64,000 bases of DNA from Couchioplanes caeruleus (GTDB lineage: Bacteria; Actinomycetota; Actinomycetes; Mycobacteriales; Micromonosporaceae): positions 2,480,001 through 2,544,000 of the forward strand of contig NZ_RJKL01000001.1 of assembly GCF_003751945.1 (NCBI RefSeq). The letters are read 5' to 3'. Shown in pieces: positions 52,795-62,964 of the stretch. The notes beneath the pieces are model-generated. The model saw only the letters and a list, made by a program, of their open reading frames with translations, did not search any database and was not told the DNA's origin. The first letter of the stretch is position 1. Each line of letters opens with the position of its first letter. A program made the position numbers and the translations under genes.

Positions 52795-52929
52795 CGACGC
52801 CAGCCTCCAGCGGGAAAATGACTTCACAATCCGGCGGCGCACCGGCACCGCAGTGCAATGTCGCACGTCCCGCACATGGGGGCAATACACCTACCAAGAT
52901 CCCTTTTCGAAGAATGGCGAACATATGTG

Positions 52930-52983
52930 CGACAGCGGCGGTGGACCAGCATTTCCGAAGATCGTCGATCATGTCCGCTGTCG
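52930..52983. promoter_or_regulatory. Nested dyads in the divergent gap of the conflict locus
   Basis: CGACAGCGG (52930-52938) and CCGCTGTCG (52975-52983) are inverted; between them GATCG-T-CGATC (52960-52970) is a perfect palindrome, and ATTTCCGAA occurs at 52951 and 52985. The whole gap is 52795-53077. The winged-helix protein encoded downstream is a candidate binder. Confidence 0.45.
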
Positions 52984-53077
52984 GATTTCCGAATCCACAC
53001 AGTGGACCTTGCCACCACCGCCGTACCTCGGCAGAATCGGGCCCGACGCGTGGACCCCCTCCCTCAAGGAGCGCCGA

Positions 53078-53707
53078 ATGCCGGACGACAAGCTCACGCT
53101 CGTCGAGACCTGTGCGCTGCTGACCCTGCTCAAGGAAGGGCAGGAGATAGCCAATGCGGATCTTAAGAATGAGCGCGGATTCGAGCTCAAGTCTCCCCAC
53201 CGGAATCGCCTCGAAAAGCTTGGGCTCATCGACGTCCGCAAGGAGAAGAACCGGATCTTCCTGGGCGTGAGCGAGAAAGGCTGGGCCGGCGCGCTCGAGG
53301 CCATCGGCAGTGTTCCACCGGCCCGTTCCGGCTATGCGGGAGCGACCATATATGCGCAGGTGGCGGCCATCCGGCAATTCCTGGAGACGTCCGGGCTGGC
53401 GCTGTCCGAGTTCTACGCACCCGCACCGCGACGACCCGCCGCCGAGCCCGGGGAGGTCGTCGCGCTGGTGCGCAAGGCCTACGACGAGCTCGCGCAGGCA
53501 CCCGGCGACGCCGTAAGGCTGGCACGGATCCGCGCCGCCCTGCCGGAGATAGGCCGGGACGACCTCGACGCGGCCCTGATCGCCCTGCACCGCGAGGACG
53601 GCGTGCGGGTCTTCGCCGAGGCGAACCAGAAGACCCTCACCGACGCGGACCGGTCCGCCGCGGTCAGCATCGGCAACCAGGACAAGCATCTGCTGCAGAT
53701 CAGATGA
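53078..53707 (+). CDS. Winged-helix protein coupled to the dual ATPase
   Basis: A 209-aa protein. Residues about 5-70 look like a winged helix ('TLVETCALLTLLKEGQEIAN', 'SPHRNRLEKLGLIDVRKEK'), the middle 80-150 is helical/linker and the C-terminus ends 'NQDKHLLQIR'. AAGGAG sits six bases before the ATG at 53078. Its stop overlaps the next start (ATGA). It probably directs the ATPase to DNA or regulates the locus; neither is proven. Confidence 0.75.
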   Translation: MPDDKLTLVETCALLTLLKEGQEIANADLKNERGFELKSPHRNRLEKLGLIDVRKEKNRIFLGVSEKGWAGALEAIGSVPPARSGYAGATIYAQVAAIRQFLETSGLALSEFYAPAPRRPAAEPGEVVALVRKAYDELAQAPGDAVRLARIRAALPEIGRDDLDAALIALHREDGVRVFAEANQKTLTDADRSAAVSIGNQDKHLLQIR

Positions 53708-56700
53708 TCAGCGAGGCCGAGCGGAGGGCGCTCTCCGCATTGCGGTTCAACTGGGCGCCGACCGCCGACGACGTCTGGCGGCCGCCGCCCTTCCACGTCG
53801 CCGGGCTGCACCGGGCCGCGCTGGACCTGGTGCTGCAGGGTTTCGCCGAGGCGGGCGAGCAGCAGGAGTCGAGCCCGGTCGGGGTGGCCCTGCTGGGCGA
53901 GCGCGGCACCGGCAAGACGCATCTGCTCGGCGCCGTCCGCGAGCAGGTGCAGGCCCGGGACGGCTACTTCTTCCTGATCAGCCTGCTCGACGCCAGCGCC
54001 TTCTGGAGCAGCGCGGCGCTGTCCGTCGTGGAGGGCCTGACCCGGGTCCCCGAGCAGGGTGAGAGCCAGCTCGTGGTCTTCCTGCGCCGGCTCGCGGATT
54101 CCTGCGGCGCCCCCCGGGGCGTACGGCGGGCGGTCACCGGTGCGACGGCGGTGAACCGGGCCACCCTCGACGCCTTCATCGACCTGCTGCGCAAGCGCAA
54201 CCGGCAGGTCGGGGTGGAGGCTCAGGACACCGCGCGGGCCCTGGTGCTGCACGCCGCCGAGGACCCGCGTGCGCAGGACGTCGGCTACGAGTTCCTCTGC
54301 TCGAACGACGAGGTGGAGCCGGGCGAGCGGGCGGGATGGGGCATGCGCCGCGGACGGCGCTCCGCGCAGGAGGTCGTCCGTGACATCTCCCGCCTGCTCG
54401 CCCTCACCGGTCCCGCGGTGATCGCCGTCGACCAGATCGACGCGCTCGTGCACCAGTCCGCGACGTCCAGCGAGTCCGCGACGTCCAGCGGGTCCGCGAC
54501 GTCCAGCGGGTCCGCGAACCGTCCGGACTGGAGCGGTTCGCTGCTGCTGGAACACATTGCGGGCGGCCTGATGGCGCTGCGGGAGACGACGCGGCGCACC
54601 CTGTCCGTGGTGAGCTGCCTGCCGACGGTGTGGGAGCTGGTCAAGTCCACCGCGACCAATACGGTCCAAGACCGGTTCCGCGAGGCGATCGACCTCAAGG
54701 AGATACCCACCGCCGAGATCGGGCACGAGCTGGTGGCCCGGCGCTTCGCCGCGAAGTTCGCCGAGGCCGGGTTCACCCCGCCGCACCCGACGTGGCCCGT
54801 GGCGAGCGCCGCGTTCGCGGAGGCGGTGCAGTTCACGCCGCGCGAGCTGCTGAGGACCGTCGACAATCATGTACGGGAATGCCTGCGCGCCGGCGAGGTG
54901 CACGAGCTGGACCATCTGTTGCACCAGCACCGCGGGGCACCCGCCGCCGCGGCCGAGCCGGCGCGGATCGCCGACGACGACCGGCGGATGTTCGACTCTC
55001 GCTACGCCGAACTACTCGCGGCGGCGAACCCCGGCCGGGCCCTCGATCCGGCCACCGAGGACGAGACCGTGCCCGCTCTGCTGCGCGCCGGGCTCGAGGC
55101 CTGGATCGGCGAACGGGACGAGCCGGAGGGCACCTTCGGCGTCGACCCTCCACCGGGCGCCAAGCCGGCGCTGCACGCGCGGCTGCGCCGCAGCCTGGAC
55201 GACCGGACCGAGGACGAGGCCCACTGGGCGTTCCGGGCGATCGCCCATCCCAACCCCATCGCCGTGCTCAACCGCATCCGCAACGCGCACACCGCGGCCG
55301 GACTGACCGAGGGCCAGAGCCGGCGACGGCTGGTGCTGCTGCGCAACGAACCGTTCTCCAAAGGCGCCCGCACTCAGGACGCGCTCAAGGCGCTCATCGC
55401 GGCGGGCGGCTCGTGGACGGCCTTTCCCGAGTCCGACGTGCTCAGGCTGCTGGCCCTGCGCGGCCTGCTCGACGAGTACGGCTACGACAAGCTCCAGCCG
55501 TGGCTGCGCGAACGCCGCCCCACGTCCTCGATCGAGTTCCTCCGCACGACGTTCGAGGCGGTCACGCCGGCGGACGCCGACGGGAACGACACGACCGGGC
55601 CGCCGGGCCGGATCGTGCTGGGCGCCGCGGTGGGCACCGGCGATGCCGTCGGCGTGGAGCCGGCGGCGCTGCGCAAACACACCGCCATTTTCGCCGGATC
55701 CGGGTCGGGCAAGACCGTGCTGATCCGCCGGCTCGTCGAGGAGTGCGCGCTGCAGGGCGTGTCCGCGATCGTGCTCGACCCCAACAACGACCTCTCCCGG
55801 CTCGGCGACCCCTGGCCGGAACCGCCGCCCGGCTGGGACGACGCCGACACCGCCCGCTCCGCCGACTATCTGCAGAGCACCGACGTGGTGGTCTGGACGC
55901 CACGCCTGCAGAGCGGGCGCCCGCTGAGCTTCCAGCCGTTGCCCGACTTCACCGAGATGCTGGACGACCCGGACGTCTTCGCGGCGGGCATCGACTCGGC
56001 GGTCGCCGCGCTCGCCCCGCGGGCCAAGGTCGACGGCTCCACCGGCAGGGCGCAGCTCGGCCAGGCCGTGCTGCGGGAGGCGCTGATCGGCTACGCGCGT
56101 ACGGGACCCGGCGATCTGAAGGACTTCATCGGGCTCCTCGGCGACCTGCCCGAAGACCTGAGCCGGATCGAGGACGCGCCGCGGATCGCCGCCGGGATGG
56201 CGCAGTTGCTGACGGCCACGACCGTCAACGATCCGCTGTTCGGCGGGCGGGGCGCCCCCACCGATCCCGGCCTGCTGCTGACCCCGCGGCCCGGATACCG
56301 CGCCCGGGTGTCGGTCATCAACTTCGCCGGGCTCACCGACGACGGCCAGCGGCAGAGCTTCGTCAACCAGTTGCAGTTGGCCCTGTTCGCCTGGATCAAG
56401 CGGAACCCCGCCGGCGACCGGCCGCTGGGCGCCCTGTTCGTGATGGACGAGGCGCAGACGCTGGCGCCCTCCGGGCCGATGACGGCCTGCACGCACAGCA
56501 CGCTGGCGCTGGCCTCGCAGGCCCGCAAGTACGGCCTCGGCCTGGTGTTCGCCACCCAGGCTCCCAAGGGCCTGCACAACCGCATCCCCGGCAACGCGGC
56601 GACGCAGTTCTTCGGGCTGCTCAACCACCCGACCCAGATCGCCGCGGCCCGCGAGCTGGCCCGCGCCAAGGGGAGCGACGTTTCCGACATCGCCCGGTTG

Positions 56701-56832
56701 CGGGTGGGTCAGTTCTACGCGGCCATCGAGGGCGGCGAGTTCGTCAAGATGCAGGCGCCGTGGTCGCTGTCGCACCATCCGCAGAGCCCGCCGACGGTCG
56801 AGGAGGTGCTCGAGCGCGCTCGGGAGAGATGA
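53704..56832 (+). CDS. Dual ATPase: AAA/ORC-like N-terminus plus HerA/FtsK-like C-terminus
   Basis: A 1042-aa protein with two NTPase modules. The first has Walker A 'GERGTGKT' (65-72) and Walker B 'AVIAVDQIDAL' (D243), followed by sensor-like 'VVSCLPTVWELV' and a helical region with 'FTPRELLRTVDNHVRE'. The second has Walker A 'GSGSGKT' (665-671), 'IVLDPNNDLSRLG', Walker B 'ALFVMDEAQTLAP' (D915-E916) and 'ARKYGLGLVFATQAPKGLH', typical of HerA/FtsK pumps that move along DNA. A Thr/Ser/Gly repeat interrupts the first module at 252-269. It probably forms a ring that works on DNA in a defence system. Confidence 0.85.
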   Translation: MISEAERRALSALRFNWAPTADDVWRPPPFHVAGLHRAALDLVLQGFAEAGEQQESSPVGVALLGERGTGKTHLLGAVREQVQARDGYFFLISLLDASAFWSSAALSVVEGLTRVPEQGESQLVVFLRRLADSCGAPRGVRRAVTGATAVNRATLDAFIDLLRKRNRQVGVEAQDTARALVLHAAEDPRAQDVGYEFLCSNDEVEPGERAGWGMRRGRRSAQEVVRDISRLLALTGPAVIAVDQIDALVHQSATSSESATSSGSATSSGSANRPDWSGSLLLEHIAGGLMALRETTRRTLSVVSCLPTVWELVKSTATNTVQDRFREAIDLKEIPTAEIGHELVARRFAAKFAEAGFTPPHPTWPVASAAFAEAVQFTPRELLRTVDNHVRECLRAGEVHELDHLLHQHRGAPAAAAEPARIADDDRRMFDSRYAELLAAANPGRALDPATEDETVPALLRAGLEAWIGERDEPEGTFGVDPPPGAKPALHARLRRSLDDRTEDEAHWAFRAIAHPNPIAVLNRIRNAHTAAGLTEGQSRRRLVLLRNEPFSKGARTQDALKALIAAGGSWTAFPESDVLRLLALRGLLDEYGYDKLQPWLRERRPTSSIEFLRTTFEAVTPADADGNDTTGPPGRIVLGAAVGTGDAVGVEPAALRKHTAIFAGSGSGKTVLIRRLVEECALQGVSAIVLDPNNDLSRLGDPWPEPPPGWDDADTARSADYLQSTDVVVWTPRLQSGRPLSFQPLPDFTEMLDDPDVFAAGIDSAVAALAPRAKVDGSTGRAQLGQAVLREALIGYARTGPGDLKDFIGLLGDLPEDLSRIEDAPRIAAGMAQLLTATTVNDPLFGGRGAPTDPGLLLTPRPGYRARVSVINFAGLTDDGQRQSFVNQLQLALFAWIKRNPAGDRPLGALFVMDEAQTLAPSGPMTACTHSTLALASQARKYGLGLVFATQAPKGLHNRIPGNAATQFFGLLNHPTQIAAARELARAKGSDVSDIARLRVGQFYAAIEGGEFVKMQAPWSLSHHPQSPPTVEEVLERARER
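54457..54510 (+). repeat. Three in-frame 18-bp repeats in the dual ATPase gene
   Basis: TCCGCGACGTCCAGCGGG three times (the first with one change), encoding SATSSES then SATSSGS units just after Walker B. Multiples of 3 keep the frame, so copy number could vary without destroying the protein. Confidence 0.8.
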
Positions 56833-56870
56833 ACGGCGGCGGCGCCCGGCCGGGGGCCGCCTCGATCGCC

Positions 56871-56876
56871 TAGGAT
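56871..56876 (+). promoter_or_regulatory. Leaderless -10 of the MoxR-operon membrane gene
   Basis: TAGGAT ends seven bases before the ATG at 56884, in the 51-bp gap after the dual ATPase; a new transcription unit is likely. Confidence 0.5.
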
Positions 56877-56883
56877 CGCCGCC

Positions 56884-57708
56884 ATGCCCGCGCAGCCCGA
56901 CCTGCCGCTGCGTCCCATGACGCTCGGTGAGCTGCTGGACGCCGCCATGACCCTGTTGCGGGCCCGGGCGCTGCCCCTGCTGCTCACCGCCGGCGTGCTG
57001 GCGGCGCTCGAGCAGGCCCTGCTCATGCCGCTGCGGCACGCCGCCTCCGCCAGTCCTCCGCTCTACGGGCCGGCGGAGGACGACTTCGAGAGCTGGTGGC
57101 TGCTCGTCGCCGCCGGGTTCGCCACCGAGGGCTTCATCGTCTGCGTGCTCGGCGCGCTCGCCGCCGCGGCCGCGGGACCCGCGCTGCTCGGGCGGCCGGT
57201 GCGCCACCGGGAGCTGTGGGCCCGGACCCGCCCGGTCCCCACGCTGCTCGCGGCCCTCGCGCTGGGCGCCGCCTGCGGGGTCGCCGCGTTCGCCGGTTTC
57301 GTCGGCTGGATCGTCGTGTACGGGTTCTTCGGCCTGGTCAGCGCCGTCATCGTGATCGAACGGTCGGGGTCGTTCCTGCGCTCGGCGCGGCTCGCCGCCC
57401 GCGGCGGGATGCGGGGCGTGTGGACGCGGCTCACGGCGTACCTGACCTGGCTGGCGGTGCGGGTCGTGCTCGGCGCCGGCTGGGTCGCCATCTTCGCGAC
57501 GGTCACCGGGGACCGGCCGGGCTGGCTCGACTGGATCACGCCGGTCGCGTGGGGGGCCGCCAACGCGGTGGCGTACGCCGCGCTGGGATGCGTCGACGCC
57601 GTGCTGCTGCTGGAGACGCGGATCCGTACGGAAGGCCTCGACATCGCCGTCGCCCGGATCCGCAGCCGGGGCGGGGACCCGGCCGCCGCGCTGGTGCACG
57701 TGCCGTGA
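56884..57708 (+). CDS. Polytopic membrane protein, first gene of the MoxR operon
   Basis: A 274-aa protein with about six hydrophobic segments ('LPLLLTAGVLAALEQALLMP', 'LLVAAGFATEGFIVCVLGAL', 'FVGWIVVYGFFGLVSAVIVI'), and the amphipathic 'MTLGELLDAAMTLLRARAL' start common to this class of DUF-type membrane proteins in actinobacterial MoxR clusters. No catalytic motif is seen. GTGA overlaps it with the next gene. A leaderless -10 precedes it. Confidence 0.8.
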   Translation: MPAQPDLPLRPMTLGELLDAAMTLLRARALPLLLTAGVLAALEQALLMPLRHAASASPPLYGPAEDDFESWWLLVAAGFATEGFIVCVLGALAAAAAGPALLGRPVRHRELWARTRPVPTLLAALALGAACGVAAFAGFVGWIVVYGFFGLVSAVIVIERSGSFLRSARLAARGGMRGVWTRLTAYLTWLAVRVVLGAGWVAIFATVTGDRPGWLDWITPVAWGAANAVAYAALGCVDAVLLLETRIRTEGLDIAVARIRSRGGDPAAALVHVP

Positions 57709-58304
57709 CCCGCGTGTGGGACGAGTTCGCGGCGTCGGTCTTCGACTGGATCCCGCCGTCGCTGCTGCTGCTGATCCTGCTCGCGGCGGCCGGGCTGATC
57801 GGTGCGCTCTGGTACTGGTTCCCGGCCTGGGTGCCGCGACGAATGCCCCGGCTGCGGCTGCCCCGGCTCCGGATGCCCCGGTGGCGGCTGCCGCGATGGC
57901 GCCGGCCGCGGTTCTCCCGGCGCCGGCGGAGCACCGCCGCCGGCGCCTCCTCGGAGGCCACGACCGCGTTCGAGCCCAGCGTCGTGCTGAGCGACGGCAC
58001 GCTGCTGGCCGACCGCCTCGCCGCCGAGGGCCGCTACGCGGAGGCGGTCCGGCAGCGGCTGCGCGACATCGTCGGTGATCTCACCGCCGCCGGCGTCATC
58101 TCGCCGCTGCCCGGCACGACCGCCGCGGAGGTCGCGGCGGCGGCCGCCGTCCAGCGTCCGGCGGTGGCGGCCCCGCTCGGCGGCGCGACCGAGCTGTTCT
58201 CCCAGATCTGGTACGGCAACCGCCCGGCGGACCGCGCCCACGACGAGCACATGCGCGCCCTGACCGGCGAGGTCCGCGCCCGGATGAGCGGTGGTACGCC
58301 GTGA
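57705..58304 (+). CDS. DUF4129 family protein with a basic repeat segment
   Basis: A 199-aa protein: one transmembrane helix ('PPSLLLLILLAAAGLIGALW'), then a striking basic tract with five-residue units 'MPRLRLPRLRMPRWRLPRW' (about 43-65), and the DUF4129 C-terminal domain ('EGRYAEAVRQRLRDIVGDL', 'PGTTAAEVAAAAAVQ'). Its GTG overlaps the preceding stop and its stop overlaps DUF4350's start. DUF4129 proteins co-occur with MoxR and are likely chaperoned or protease-linked; role uncertain. Confidence 0.82.
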   Translation: MTRVWDEFAASVFDWIPPSLLLLILLAAAGLIGALWYWFPAWVPRRMPRLRLPRLRMPRWRLPRWRRPRFSRRRRSTAAGASSEATTAFEPSVVLSDGTLLADRLAAEGRYAEAVRQRLRDIVGDLTAAGVISPLPGTTAAEVAAAAAVQRPAVAAPLGGATELFSQIWYGNRPADRAHDEHMRALTGEVRARMSGGTP

Positions 58305-59619
58305 AGAACCTCCGCCGCCTGCGCCTGATCCTGCCCTTCGCCGTGGTGCTCGGGCTCGCCACGCTCACCGGCATCGCGCACGCCGTGCAGCAGAGCGACC
58401 CCACCGACGCCTCGTTCCTCTCCCCCACCAGCCAGGAAGGCGACGGCGCGAAGCTGCTCGCGGACAGGTTGACCCGGCTCGGCGTCACCGTGGACGTCCG
58501 TACCCGCAGCGACGAGGCCCTGTCCGCGGTCGCCACCGGCGGCGCGACGACCCTCTTCGTGACCACGCCGGAGTTGGTGCATCCCGCCTATCTGCGCACG
58601 TTCGCCGCGCTGCCGTCGCAGGTCCGGATCGTCCTGGTGGCACCCGGCCCGAACGAGCTGAACGACGCGCGGCTCGGCGTCGTCGCCCGCGGGCCGCGCT
58701 GGACCGCCGCCGCGCCCCCGCCCGGTTGCGCGGTGGAGCCCGCCGTCGCGGGCGGCCCGGCGGCGGCGCTGCGCTGGCAGTACGAGGCCACCCAGCTCTC
58801 GCCACTGAGCTGCTACGACGGCGGGCTCGTCGAGCTGGAGCCCCACGGGTTCGGCCCGGTGACCCTGATCGGCGCGGCGGATCCGTTCCGCAACGACCGC
58901 GCCGGCGAGCACGGCAATGGGCGGCTCGCCTCCGGCCTGCTCTCCCGGGCTCCCCGGGTCGTCTGGCTCGACCTGCACGAGCGCGAGTCGGCCCCGGCAC
59001 CCTCCGCGCCTGCGCCCGGCACCGGGACCCCGGACAGAACCGGTGAACCCGGTGATTCCGGCGAGGACGGCTCGGGACCCGGCGGCGGGCGGTCCGACGA
59101 CGAGCAGCCCGGCGAAGCGCCGCCCGGCGAAGCGGGCGACGACAGCGGGGCGGCGGCCGACAACCCGCTGGCCCGGGCCTTCCCGCCGGGGGTGTGGGCG
59201 GCACTGGCGCTGCTGGTACTCGCGGCAATCGCGCTGGCCCTGGCGTCGGCCCGGCGGCTGGGCGCGCCCGTCGCCGAGCCGCTTCCGGCGCGGGTGCGGG
59301 CCGCGGAGACGGTCCGCGGCCTCGGCGGCCTGTACCGCAGGGCGGGCGCGCGCGGCGCGTCGCTGAGGACCGTACAGTCGGCGGCACGGACCCGGTTGAT
59401 CGAGCACTTCGACCTGCCGGGCGACACCGACGTCGACGAGCTGGCCGCACGGGTGGCGGCGGACACCGGGCAGCCGGAGGACGACATCCGGCACGTGCTC
59501 GGCGGCGGGGTCGAGGACAGCGACGAGGAGCTGGTCCGCGCCGCGACCGCCGTGCAGGAGCTGGTCCGGCTCGTGACCGGGCGGCAGAACTGGCAACACA
59601 GCGACGAGGGGAATCTGAC

Positions 59620-59623
<4 letters not shown>
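58301..59623 (+). CDS. DUF4350 family membrane protein
   Basis: A 440-aa protein with an N-terminal signal/anchor ('LRLILPFAVVLGLATLTG'), an extracytoplasmic DUF4350 domain (about 40-235: 'LLADRLTRLGVTVDVRTRSD', 'TLFVTTPELVHPAYLRTFAA'), a Gly/Pro/Asp-rich linker, a transmembrane helix ('GVWAALALLVLAAIALALAS', about 298-320) and a cytoplasmic tail. Overlapped at both ends by GTGA. Its pairing with DUF4129, MoxR and DUF58 is the usual actinobacterial arrangement. Confidence 0.85.
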
Positions 59624-60594
<971 letters not shown>

Positions 60595-60601
60595 GCCGGC
60601 C

Positions 60602-61921
60602 GTGGTCACCAGGCGCTTCGCGCTGCTGCTGGCGCTGGGCGTTCCGCTGCCGGCGCTGCTGCCCTCGCCCTGGCTGCTGACCCTCGCCGTCGCCGGCCTG
60701 GCTATCGGCGCGGCGGTGCTGGACGTGCTGGTCGCGGCCCCGCTGACCGGCGTGACGCTGCGGCGCCACGGCGACGAGACGGTGTGGCTCGGCGAGACGG
60801 CGACCACGACCCTGACCGTCGCGAACACCTCCGGGCGGCCGATGTGGCTGCGGCTGCGGGACCGCTGGGTGCCGTCGGCCGGCGCGGATCGCACCGCGCA
60901 CCGGCTCAACCTCCTCGCCGGCGAGGAGCGGGAGGTCACCACCACGCTGACCCCGACGCGGCACGGCGACCGGGCCGCGGTACGGGTGACGCTGCGCTCG
61001 CACGGGCCGCTGGGGCTCGCGTACCGGCAGCGCCGGCAGCGGTGGAACGAGGCCGTGACGCCGGCGTGGACGTTGCGGGTGCTGCCGCGCTTCCCGTCCC
61101 GGCGGCTGCTGCCGGAGAAGCTGGCGAAGTTGCGCGTCTTCGACGGCGCCGTGGTCACCCGCGGGCGGGGGCAGGGCACCGAGTTCGACGTGCTGCGCGA
61201 GTACGTCGTCGGCGACGATGTGCGCTCGATCGACTGGCGGGCCTCCGCGCGGACGCATGACGTGGTGGTCCGGACCTGGCGCCCGGAGCGCGACCGCCGC
61301 GTGGTGTGCGTGCTGGACACCGGCCGCACCTCGGCGGCGCGGATCGGCGACGAGCCCCGGCTGGACGCCGCGATCGACGCGGCCCTGCTGCTGGCCGTGC
61401 TGGCGTCGAAGGCCGACGACCGGGTCGATCTGCTCGCGGTGGACACCGCCGTACGCGCCAAGGTCGAGGGCGGCGGCCACCGCACCAAGCTGCCGCGGCT
61501 GATCAGCTCGCTGGCTGCGCTGGAGCCGGCCCTGGTGGAGACCGACTTCGGCCTGGCCGCCGGCGATCTGCTGCGCCGCGGCCACAAGCGGGCCCTCGTG
61601 GTGATCTTCTCGGCGCTGGACGCCGCGCCCATCGTCGAGGGTCTGCTGCCGCTGCTGTCCCGGCTGACCACCCGGCACCGGGTGGTGCTGGCCAGCGTGC
61701 GCGACCCGGAGACCGCCGAGTTGGCGCGGCTGCCGGCGAGCGGTGCGACCGCGGAGGACGTCCATCTCGCCGCGGCCGCCGAGCTGGCGCTGGCGGAACG
61801 CGACCGGGTCCGGGCCCTGCTCACCCAGCAGGGTGTCATCGTGGTCGACGAGCCCCGCGAGTCGTTCGCCTCCAAGGTCTGCGACGTCTACCTCATGCTG
61901 AAGGCGGCCGGCCGGTTGTGA
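60602..61921 (+). CDS. DUF58 family protein
   Basis: A 439-aa protein with two N-terminal hydrophobic segments, a beta-rich middle and a vWA-like C-terminus. The DUF58 signature is present ('YVVGDDVRSIDWRASAR'), and the vWA-like core reads 'VCVLDTGRTSAARI' and 'ALLLAVLASKADDRVDLLAV'. It is the standard partner of MoxR, seven bases downstream of its stop. The pair is thought to act in cell-envelope maintenance; no direct evidence here. Confidence 0.88.
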   Translation: MVTRRFALLLALGVPLPALLPSPWLLTLAVAGLAIGAAVLDVLVAAPLTGVTLRRHGDETVWLGETATTTLTVANTSGRPMWLRLRDRWVPSAGADRTAHRLNLLAGEEREVTTTLTPTRHGDRAAVRVTLRSHGPLGLAYRQRRQRWNEAVTPAWTLRVLPRFPSRRLLPEKLAKLRVFDGAVVTRGRGQGTEFDVLREYVVGDDVRSIDWRASARTHDVVVRTWRPERDRRVVCVLDTGRTSAARIGDEPRLDAAIDAALLLAVLASKADDRVDLLAVDTAVRAKVEGGGHRTKLPRLISSLAALEPALVETDFGLAAGDLLRRGHKRALVVIFSALDAAPIVEGLLPLLSRLTTRHRVVLASVRDPETAELARLPASGATAEDVHLAAAAELALAERDRVRALLTQQGVIVVDEPRESFASKVCDVYLMLKAAGRL

Positions 61922-61934
61922 CCGCGGCCCGGCG

Positions 61935-62924
61935 TCAGACGGTGGGGACCTCGGCGGCGGGATGCTCCGGCTCCGAGCTGTCCCCGCGCCGCTCCGCGGC
62001 GGCGCCGACGATCAGGGCATAGGCCAGGAAGGCGAGCCAGACCAGGAACCCGATGCCCACTCGGACCGCGTCCGGCCAGCCCGACGGCGTCACGTACGCC
62101 TCCAGAATGCCCGAGACCAGCAGCATGGCGACCAGACCGAGCGCCACCAGCATGCCCGCGCGGGCCCGCTCGGCGAGCGCACGGCCGCGGGTGCGGTGCG
62201 GGCCGGGCGCGATCCAGGCCCAGCCGATGCGCAGGCCCACCCCGGCCGCGACGAAGATGGCGGTCAGCTCCAGGAAGCCGTGCGGCAGGATGTAGACGAA
62301 GAAGGTCTCGCCGTAGCCGCGGTCGATCATCAGACCGCCGATCAGGCCGATGCCGAACGTGTTCTGGGCGAGGACCCACAACACCGGCACGATGAGGACG
62401 CCGGAGGCGAGGCACTGCCCGGCGATCATGGCGTTGTGCGTCCAGACGTTGGCCGCGAAGTTCTGGGCCTGGAACTCGCTGTAGTAGGCGACGAAGTCCT
62501 CCCCGGCGTACCGCTCGGCGGCCGCCGGGGGCACGAAGGTCTCCACGATCTCGGGATGGGCCGCGAAATATCCCATCAGTACCCCGGCGACCAGCACGTC
62601 GAGCACCATCACCGCCAGCCACCAGCGCCGGGCCCGGTAGAGCTCGAGCGGCAGCGTGGTGGTGAAGAAGCGGGCCACCGGGCGCCAGGAGAAGCGGCGG
62701 CCGCCGGTGACCGCGGAACGCCCCGCGATCACGAGCTGCGACAGCGATGCCAGCAGGATCGGGTCGGGCGAGTGGCTGCGCACCACGGAGAGATGGGTGG
62801 CCGCGCGCTGGTAGAGCAGCACCAGCTCGTCGGCCTCGGCGGCGGACAACCGGCGGCGGCGGGTCAGGGCGTCGAGCCGGCTCCACTCCCCGCGGCGCTC
62901 GGCGACGTACGCGTCCAGGTCCAC
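61935..62924 (-). CDS. SpoIIM-family (DUF95) membrane protein
   Basis: A 329-aa protein starting at GTG 62924; the hexamer TACGCT ends six bases before it on the minus strand (62931-62936), so it is probably leaderless. A soluble N-terminal helical region ('LDAYVAERRGEWSRLDALTR', 'LVLLYQRAATHLSVVRSHSP') precedes about six membrane segments, with the SpoIIM-typical 'NTFGIGLIGGLMIDRGYGET' and 'VYILPHGFLELTAIFVAAG'. In actinomycetes it accompanies RDD and the MoxR cluster. It is convergent with DUF58 and divergent from RDD. Confidence 0.85.
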   Translation of the reverse strand: MDLDAYVAERRGEWSRLDALTRRRRLSAAEADELVLLYQRAATHLSVVRSHSPDPILLASLSQLVIAGRSAVTGGRRFSWRPVARFFTTTLPLELYRARRWWLAVMVLDVLVAGVLMGYFAAHPEIVETFVPPAAAERYAGEDFVAYYSEFQAQNFAANVWTHNAMIAGQCLASGVLIVPVLWVLAQNTFGIGLIGGLMIDRGYGETFFVYILPHGFLELTAIFVAAGVGLRIGWAWIAPGPHRTRGRALAERARAGMLVALGLVAMLLVSGILEAYVTPSGWPDAVRVGIGFLVWLAFLAYALIVGAAAERRGDSSEPEHPAAEVPTV

Positions 62925-62964
62925 CGGCGCAGCGTAGCGGGCGGCGATCGGGTTAACTAACCGC

